This document shows positions 10,393 through 15,062 of a stretch of 15,062 nucleotides of DNA, piece by piece. The notes under the pieces were generated by a model. It saw only the letters and a list, made by a program, of their open reading frames with translations, was not told where the DNA came from and made no database searches. Numbering within the stretch: position 1 is the first letter of the stretch; each line of letters begins with the position of its first letter. The translations under genes and the position numbers were made by a program. Source of the DNA: DASPGX01 sp035620375 (GTDB lineage Bacteria > Patescibacteriota > Minisyncoccia > 2-02-FULL-40-12 > GWA2-44-9); assembly GCA_035620375.1 (NCBI GenBank), contig DASPGX010000016.1, positions 1 to 15,062 on the forward strand, given 5' to 3'.

Positions 10393-11637
10393 ATGAAGAA
10401 ACTCATCATCGCCGGACTTTCCGGCGTCCTCCTGCTTGCGGGAGGCCTGTATTCTGTTCAGGAAACGGGCGCGCAGACCGATGCGGACTCCGACAACCGG
10501 TGCACTCAGCTCGGGGGGACGGTATATCCGGCCGCGGATATCGCACGCGATCTGGACGGAGCGCAAATCCGTACATGCCGGTTTCCCGCACCCGACTCCC
10601 GGTATGACGCTTGCCAGACCTGGGATCTGTATTACGGGCGGTGCCCCGGCCGCCCCGCCGCATTCGCGGTGACCGACATCAACGGCGTACTCCTGCGGGA
10701 CGGGGACCTCATCAGGCGCGCGGACGACCCCGACATTTTCATCATCCGGTTCGGCCACTGGCCGGGCGGTTCAACCATAGGCTTCAAGCGGCTGTTCCTG
10801 AATCCGGCCATCTTCTCGTTTTACGGCCACCTGGGCGGGTACGGCAGCGTGAAAACGGTAAGTGAGCGGGTCTTCAACCTGTTTGAGGTTTCCGGCCTGT
10901 TCCGCAACTGCGAATCCAACGACCGGCGCGTTTGGGCGACGGAAGTAACCGGGGAGGACGTCGGCGTCCTGCACCATGTGCAGATGTCCGGCGACGCCGC
11001 GGTCGCCGAGGACCACCGGTTCTTCGAGCGGGTGTTCTGTATCAATACCCGCGAGGCGAACTGGTACGCGCGGAGCATCTACCCGTACACGCGCCTTGCC
11101 GACATTCCGGACTATTCCCGTCCGCGTCCGGTACCGTCCTGCCAGCCGCGCCCCGCGTGCCTGGACTCCGAGCCGCGTTGCCTGTTGCCGGAGCCGTCCG
11201 GGGGCTGGTGCCCGCGGCCGTGCGCGCCCCTGCCCGCGTGTGCCCTTCCGGGAGCAAATCCGGTGTGTGCCCTCGCGCCGGCGGGTTCTGGCGGACGACC
11301 CTGGTGCCCGGCCCCCGGCGGAACGGGACAGGTCACGGTGGAAAACGTTTCGGTTGAACAGGCGGGTCTCGTACCGCCCGACTGGAACGCTGTGGTATCC
11401 GGGTATCTTCCGACCCCTTGCTACAGCCTCAGCAATGTGACGGTCTCGCAGTCCGGAAATGAGTTCCATGTCTCGCTTTCAGCGTCGGTGACGGCCGATA
11501 TCTGCGTACAGACAATCCAAAAGTTCACGCGTTCGGTCCGTCTCGCAAGTGGCGTCCGCCTGGACGGAACGTATCATGTCTTCGTGAACGGCCGTTTTAT
11601 GACCTCATTCACGGCAACGGGAACCGGAAGCATATAG
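10393..11637 (+). CDS. Secreted multi-domain surface protein with a Cys/Pro-rich linker
   Basis: A 414-aa exported protein. Residues 1-28 form a signal peptide (MKKLIIAGLSGVLLLAGGL, then AQT). An N-terminal segment with cysteines 37, 62, 74 and 84 is followed by a domain at about 96-226 (DGDLIRRADDPDIFIIRFG, FKRLFLNPAIFSFYGHLGG, VSGLFRNCESND, HHVQMSG, VFCINTREANWY). I recognise it from many CPR surface proteins; its function is unknown. Residues 243-310 form a Pro/Cys linker with ten cysteines, probably disulfide-locked. The last 100 residues (VSGYLPTPCYSLSNVTVSQ ... YHVFVNGRFMTSF) look like a beta-sandwich found in secreted proteins. The start at 10393 is set by the signal peptide and promoter; the longer open frame runs back into the upstream gene. 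Likely role: cell-surface or adhesion protein. Confidence 0.8.
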   Translation: MKKLIIAGLSGVLLLAGGLYSVQETGAQTDADSDNRCTQLGGTVYPAADIARDLDGAQIRTCRFPAPDSRYDACQTWDLYYGRCPGRPAAFAVTDINGVLLRDGDLIRRADDPDIFIIRFGHWPGGSTIGFKRLFLNPAIFSFYGHLGGYGSVKTVSERVFNLFEVSGLFRNCESNDRRVWATEVTGEDVGVLHHVQMSGDAAVAEDHRFFERVFCINTREANWYARSIYPYTRLADIPDYSRPRPVPSCQPRPACLDSEPRCLLPEPSGGWCPRPCAPLPACALPGANPVCALAPAGSGGRPWCPAPGGTGQVTVENVSVEQAGLVPPDWNAVVSGYLPTPCYSLSNVTVSQSGNEFHVSLSASVTADICVQTIQKFTRSVRLASGVRLDGTYHVFVNGRFMTSFTATGTGSI

Positions 11638-11667
11638 CTTCTTCCGGCCGGCGGTGACTCCCTCTAT

Positions 11668-11700
11668 AAATCAACGGCTCATCTGGTGAGCCGTTGATTT
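11668..11700. terminator. Bidirectional terminator, copy 2 of the 14-bp inverted repeat
   Basis: AAATCAACGGCTCA (11668-11681), loop TCTGG, TGAGCCGTTGATTT (11687-11700); the stem extends two more pairs outward (11666-11702). It lies between two convergent genes and its right arm includes the typA stop codon. The arms are identical to those at 880-912. Confidence 0.75.
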
Positions 11701-13531
11701 ATGCTTTCAGTGCCCGCTTCACGCGGTCCCGCTCGACGCGGGTGAGATGCCGTTTGCGCAGACGGAGGCTCTGGGGCGTGACCTCCAGGAGTTCATCGTC
11801 GCCGAGCCAGTCCAGGGACTGTTCCAGCGACATGCGGACCGGCGGCGCAAGAATGATGACGCCGTCCGAGGACTTGGAGCGCATGTTCGTCAGTTCCTTC
11901 CCCTTGCACACGTTGATTTCCAGATCCTCGTACCGCGCGTTCTGACCGATAATCTGGCCCACGTATACCTGCGTACCCGGCCCGATGAACGTGGTTCCCC
12001 TGCCCTGCGCGGTCTCCAGCCCGAGCGACACCGCCTGTCCCGCCTCCGAGGCGATGAGCGCCCCCGTACGGTCGGATTCCGGAAGGGCCCACAGCGGCTC
12101 ATGCGTCAGATAGATGCTGTTGATGACGGCCGTCCCTTTGGTGGACGTCATCAGGACCGACCGCAGCCCCAGAAGCGCCCGGGTGGGCATTTTCCAGGTC
12201 ATCCGCGAGTAGCCGTTCCCGTGATTGATGAGGTCCAGCAGAACGGCCTTCCGCTTGCTGAATTCCGTCGTCACCGCGCCGGCGAATTCCTCGGGAATGT
12301 CCACCGTAACCTCCTCAACCGGCTCGGACTGGCCGCTCCCGTCATTGCGGAATATGACTTCCGGCTTGGAAATTTCCATCTCGAACCCCTCACGCCGGAG
12401 CGTTTCAATGAATACGGAGAGGTGAAGCTCGCCCCTGCCGGAAAGAAGGTACCTGCCGTCCGCACGCTCCATCCGCAGTCCGATGTTCGTTTCCAGTTCC
12501 CGCTCCAGCCGCTCGCCGATTTGCCGTCCGGTAAGCAGTGTCCCTTCCTTGCCGACAAACGGACCGGTGTTCGGACCCACGGAAATCCGCAGCGTCGGCT
12601 CCTCGACGCGAATCGTGGGCAGCCGTTCAGGATTCGCCGCATCGGCGAGGGTGTCCCCGATGTGGCTCTCATGCGCGCCGGTAAGCGCGACGATGTCGCC
12701 CGCCCATGCCTCGGAAACCTCAACCCGCTTCAGTCCCGAATACACGAACACCTTCTCAACGCGGGAACCTGACGTTGTGCCGTCCGCGTGCAGCAACGCG
12801 ACGCTCATGCCGGCACGCACGCTCCCGCGCGCAATCCGTCCGATGGCGTAGCGCCCCTGATAGTCATCCCTGTCGAGCGCGGCAACCAGCATCTGCAGGG
12901 GTCCGTCCGTCTCGCCGGACGGCTCCGGGACATGTTTCAGAATGGCGTCGAATAGCGGGGCGAGCGTACCTTCGGCGGCAAGCTCCCCGGCGTCCGGCAC
13001 ATGGTCCCACGCCTTACCCGCGCGTCCGACCGCGTAGAGTACCGGAAAATCGAGGTGCGTTTCGTCGTGTGCAAGCTGCAGGAAAAGGTCGGACACCTCA
13101 TGCACCGTGCGCTCCGGCTCCGCCCCGGGTTTGTCCACCTTGTTCACCACGACGATAACCTTCAGACCCAAATCCAGCGCCTTCTTCAGCACAAATTTCG
13201 TCTGCGGCATCGGGCCTTCCTGCGCGTCCACCAACAGAAGCGCGCCGTCCGCCATGTTCAGTGTCCGTTCCACTTCGCCGCCGAAATCCGCGTGTCCCGG
13301 AGTATCAACGATGTTTATCTTGACTCCCTGATACTGTACGGCCGTGTTTTTGGCGAGAATCGTGATGCCCCGCTCCCGCTCCTGGTCGTTGGAATCCATG
13401 ATGAGGTCGCGGCCCAGTTCCTCGGCTTTTGCATGGAACGTTCCCGACTGCTTCAACAGAAAATCGACCAGGGTTGTCTTGCCGTGGTCCACGTGGGCGA
13501 TAATGGCGATGTTTCGTATCGGTGCGGTCAT
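11699..13531 (-). CDS. typA: TypA/BipA ribosome-associated GTPase
   Basis: A 610-aa translational GTPase of the EF-G/LepA class that binds 70S ribosomes and helps 50S assembly and stress or cold adaptation. The G domain holds AHVDHGKTT (12-20), ERGITI (53-58), DTPGH (76-80) and NKVD (130-133). Domain II follows (about 205-300), then the EF-G-like domains III and V and the TypA-specific C-terminal domain; the end RKRHLTRVERDRVKRALKA is typical. Length matches the family. The N-terminus IRNIAIIAHVDHGKTTL fixes the ATG at 13531, although no Shine-Dalgarno is present. A G+C hairpin with TTTTTT lies directly before the start codon, and a TATAAT box lies before that hairpin, so expression may be attenuated. 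It is convergent with the surface-protein gene. Confidence 0.96.
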   Translation of the reverse strand: MTAPIRNIAIIAHVDHGKTTLVDFLLKQSGTFHAKAEELGRDLIMDSNDQERERGITILAKNTAVQYQGVKINIVDTPGHADFGGEVERTLNMADGALLLVDAQEGPMPQTKFVLKKALDLGLKVIVVVNKVDKPGAEPERTVHEVSDLFLQLAHDETHLDFPVLYAVGRAGKAWDHVPDAGELAAEGTLAPLFDAILKHVPEPSGETDGPLQMLVAALDRDDYQGRYAIGRIARGSVRAGMSVALLHADGTTSGSRVEKVFVYSGLKRVEVSEAWAGDIVALTGAHESHIGDTLADAANPERLPTIRVEEPTLRISVGPNTGPFVGKEGTLLTGRQIGERLERELETNIGLRMERADGRYLLSGRGELHLSVFIETLRREGFEMEISKPEVIFRNDGSGQSEPVEEVTVDIPEEFAGAVTTEFSKRKAVLLDLINHGNGYSRMTWKMPTRALLGLRSVLMTSTKGTAVINSIYLTHEPLWALPESDRTGALIASEAGQAVSLGLETAQGRGTTFIGPGTQVYVGQIIGQNARYEDLEINVCKGKELTNMRSKSSDGVIILAPPVRMSLEQSLDWLGDDELLEVTPQSLRLRKRHLTRVERDRVKRALKA

Positions 13532-13537
13532 ACCGTC

Positions 13538-13558
13538 AAAAAACCGCCGGTCCGGCGG
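13538..13558 (-). terminator. Hairpin with T6 before typA: terminator or attenuator
   Basis: On the minus strand CCGCCG-GAC-CGGCGG followed by TTTTTT, ending 6 nt before the typA ATG. It is the natural terminator of the FAD-oxidase gene, but the only strong -10 box in the gap (13581-13586) is on its far side, so typA transcripts from that promoter would have to pass it. Confidence 0.75.
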
Positions 13559-13580
13559 AATTACTCAGCCAAGGATTACT

Positions 13581-13609
13581 ATTATATCAGCAGTTCAGTT
13601 CTTACGCAA
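13581..13609 (-). promoter_or_regulatory. Putative promoter of typA
   Basis: On the minus strand TTGCGT (13609-13604), 17-nt spacer, perfect TATAAT (13586-13581) with an extended TGA before it. The -35 lies in the last codons of the FAD-oxidase gene. The start site would be near 13574, upstream of the terminator-like hairpin. Confidence 0.5.
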
Positions 13610-15062
13610 ATTCCGCATCGCCTGCCCCCAGTCCACGTCAATTTTCTTTCCGGGATTGAAGATGCCGTCGGGGTCGAAAATGTCCTTGACCCGCCGGAAG
13701 AGCCCGTACATCCGCGCGCCGAACATCTTTTCCACGTACGGACCGCGGATCAGTCCGTCGCCGTGCTCCGCCGTGATAGACCCCTTGAATTCAAGGACGA
13801 GGTCGTACACCCGGTCCGCACACTCGCGGATGATTGCCGCGGCGTCGGGCCGTGAAAGGTCCATCAGCGGAATGACATGAAAATTCCCGTTTCCGGCGTG
13901 GCCGGAAACGGTCAGGGTCATCGGGTAATCCGCGAGAATCGCCTGCAGACGGGGAAGGAATTCCGGCATGTGCTCGGGCTTCACGATGACGTCATCCACG
14001 AACGGGACGGTGCGCTTCTTCGTGCTGTGATGCCGGAGCACGTTGAAACTCTCCCGCCGGATGGCCCAGTATTTATTCATCTCGCGCTCCGAGCGCGCGA
14101 TACGCGACTTCACGTGCATACGCTTCATGTTCTCATGCGCACGTGCGAGCTTGTCCGTAACCTCCGCTTCGGACGCTCCGCTGAATTCACAGAGCAGAAC
14201 CAGCTTCGGGACGCCACCGGTCAGGAACATCCCGAACTCCGGCAAGAAACTCCACGCCAAGGAGAACAGGTTGGATGCACCCATGATACGGATGAAATCG
14301 GGCAGAAAACGGAGGGTGAATGAAAGCGTTTTATCATCAAATGATTCCAGCCCTTCCGGTCCGAGCTTGAGGAGGTCGGCGGTTATCCGGCCCGCATTGG
14401 CGAGGTCTTTCAGAAAGACGACCAGCATCCCGCGGTGGGGTTTAATCGGAACAAGATCAAACGTAACCCGTGTGATGATACCGAGCGTGCCCTGCGATGC
14501 GCAGAACAGCTTGGCAAGATTGAACGTCTGCTTGTCCCACACTTCCCACAGCAGGTATCCGGATGAATTTTTTGAGACGTCCGGCTTTGCGGCCCGGATG
14601 GCGTCATAATGCTCCTCCAGAAGCCAATACATCTTCCGGTAGATTTCACCCTCAAAATCCTGCAGCGCAAGTTTTGCGTTGAGCGCCTTGCGGTCAAGGG
14701 GCCCGAATTCATACTCGTTGCCGTCCGCAAGTACCGCACGCACACACCGCACGTAATCTTTCGTCTGTCCGTATGCAAGCGACTTCTCCCCGCCGGAATT
14801 GTTGGCGACCATGCCGCCGACGGCGGCCAGCGTCCGTGACGCGGGGTATGTCGGCATCATGACTCCACGCGCGAGCAGTTCCTTCTCCAAGGCAAGCCAT
14901 TTGACGCCGGGCTCCGCAACTGCACGCGTGCCGGTCACCTCATGGATACGGTTCATGTGCCGGGTAAGGTCAATCAGCACCGAATCCGTGATTGAACCCC
15001 CCGTCATGTCCGAACCGCCTCCCCGCGGCGTCAGCGAAACGCCGCGCCTGCCGGACGCGAAC
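13595..15062 (-). CDS. FAD-linked oxidase, D-lactate dehydrogenase/GlcD family (5' end cut)
   Basis: A flavoenzyme that would oxidise a 2-hydroxyacid (D-lactate, glycolate or similar) to the 2-oxoacid. About 488 residues are in the window and the frame stays open to the edge: codons before the internal ATG at 15007 read VSLTPRGGGSDMTGGS, the FAD-pyrophosphate loop, so this ATG is not the start. Other marks are AVAEPGVKW, GGMVANNSGGEKSLAYG, SQGTLGIITRVTFDLVP, then the C-terminal FAD-oxidase domain with KYWAIRRESFNVLRHH, VSGHAGNGNFHVIPLMDL, EHGDGLIRG and DPDGIFNPGKKID. No C-terminal iron-sulfur domain follows, so electrons must leave through another partner. The substrate cannot be read from the sequence. 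It is followed by the hairpin before typA. Confidence 0.9.
   Translation of the reverse strand, partial: FASGRRGVSLTPRGGGSDMTGGSITDSVLIDLTRHMNRIHEVTGTRAVAEPGVKWLALEKELLARGVMMPTYPASRTLAAVGGMVANNSGGEKSLAYGQTKDYVRCVRAVLADGNEYEFGPLDRKALNAKLALQDFEGEIYRKMYWLLEEHYDAIRAAKPDVSKNSSGYLLWEVWDKQTFNLAKLFCASQGTLGIITRVTFDLVPIKPHRGMLVVFLKDLANAGRITADLLKLGPEGLESFDDKTLSFTLRFLPDFIRIMGASNLFSLAWSFLPEFGMFLTGGVPKLVLLCEFSGASEAEVTDKLARAHENMKRMHVKSRIARSEREMNKYWAIRRESFNVLRHHSTKKRTVPFVDDVIVKPEHMPEFLPRLQAILADYPMTLTVSGHAGNGNFHVIPLMDLSRPDAAAIIRECADRVYDLVLEFKGSITAEHGDGLIRGPYVEKMFGARMYGLFRRVKDIFDPDGIFNPGKKIDVDWGQAMRNLRKN

Noticed and set aside
9892..10758. Upstream extension of the histidine phosphatase frame
   Set aside because: It runs antisense through two plus-strand genes and their promoters; the RHG motif and a ribosome site fix the start at 9891.
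13001..13855. 284-residue plus-strand frame
   Set aside because: It is antisense to typA and the FAD oxidase, both with strong family motifs.
1..15062. CRISPR array, transposase, integrase or prophage genes
   Set aside because: No regularly spaced repeats, no recombinase motifs and no phage structural genes were seen; the only mobile-like traces are the short inverted repeats described.

Overview
The window is G+C-rich by eye (about 60%), densely packed, and carries genes on both strands with short gaps. Several products point to a Patescibacteria/CPR (Parcubacteria-like) genome. These are a DUF5652-like two-helix membrane protein, a secreted protein with the 'KRLFLNPAIFSFYGHL' domain common on CPR surfaces, a minimal pyruvate kinase, and very short or absent 5' leaders. 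This lineage call is an inference from gene content; no rRNA or tRNA gene is visible to confirm it.

Layout. 38-1271: a secreted four-cysteine protein (minus) and a small orphan protein (plus), diverging around a perfect 14-bp inverted repeat. 1281-2204: a glutaredoxin-SOD redox pair (minus). 2303-3040: a secreted, possibly LolA-like protein (plus). 3171-5361: a minus-strand block with a DUF5652-like protein, a DUF4258-like protein, an acidic-tailed membrane protein, a corrinoid adenosyltransferase translationally coupled to a membrane protein, and an RRM RNA-binding protein with a leader of about 150 nt. 5795-8301: enolase, an EamA half-transporter overlapping it by ATGA, and a short pyruvate kinase (all plus). 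8389-9013: a coupled pair of orphan genes, the first Cys/His-rich. 9088-9891: a histidine phosphatase (minus), divergent from a small membrane protein (9971-10315) with overlapping -10 boxes. 10393-11637: a secreted surface protein. 11699-15062: typA/bipA and a D-lactate dehydrogenase/glycolate-oxidase-like FAD enzyme, both minus, the latter running off the window.

How they fit together. Enolase and pyruvate kinase are the last two steps of lower glycolysis, and the histidine phosphatase could be the mutase before them. SOD and glutaredoxin form an oxidative-stress pair. The FAD oxidase would feed two-carbon or three-carbon hydroxyacids into the same pool.

The most unusual signals are these. 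(1) The last seven codons plus stop of pyruvate kinase are repeated just downstream with only synonymous changes, and a 13-bp hairpin lies between the copies. (2) The enolase appears to have lost the conserved active-site lysine (yeast K396) and gained one next to the catalytic His. (3) The pyruvate kinase lacks both its lid (B) and regulatory (C) domains. (4) The same 14-bp inverted repeat sits at two sites 10.8 kb apart, one of them apparently in untranscribed promoter DNA. (5) At least five genes have -10 boxes 6-9 nt before ATG, which implies leaderless mRNAs. (6) A terminator hairpin sits between the apparent typA promoter and its start codon.
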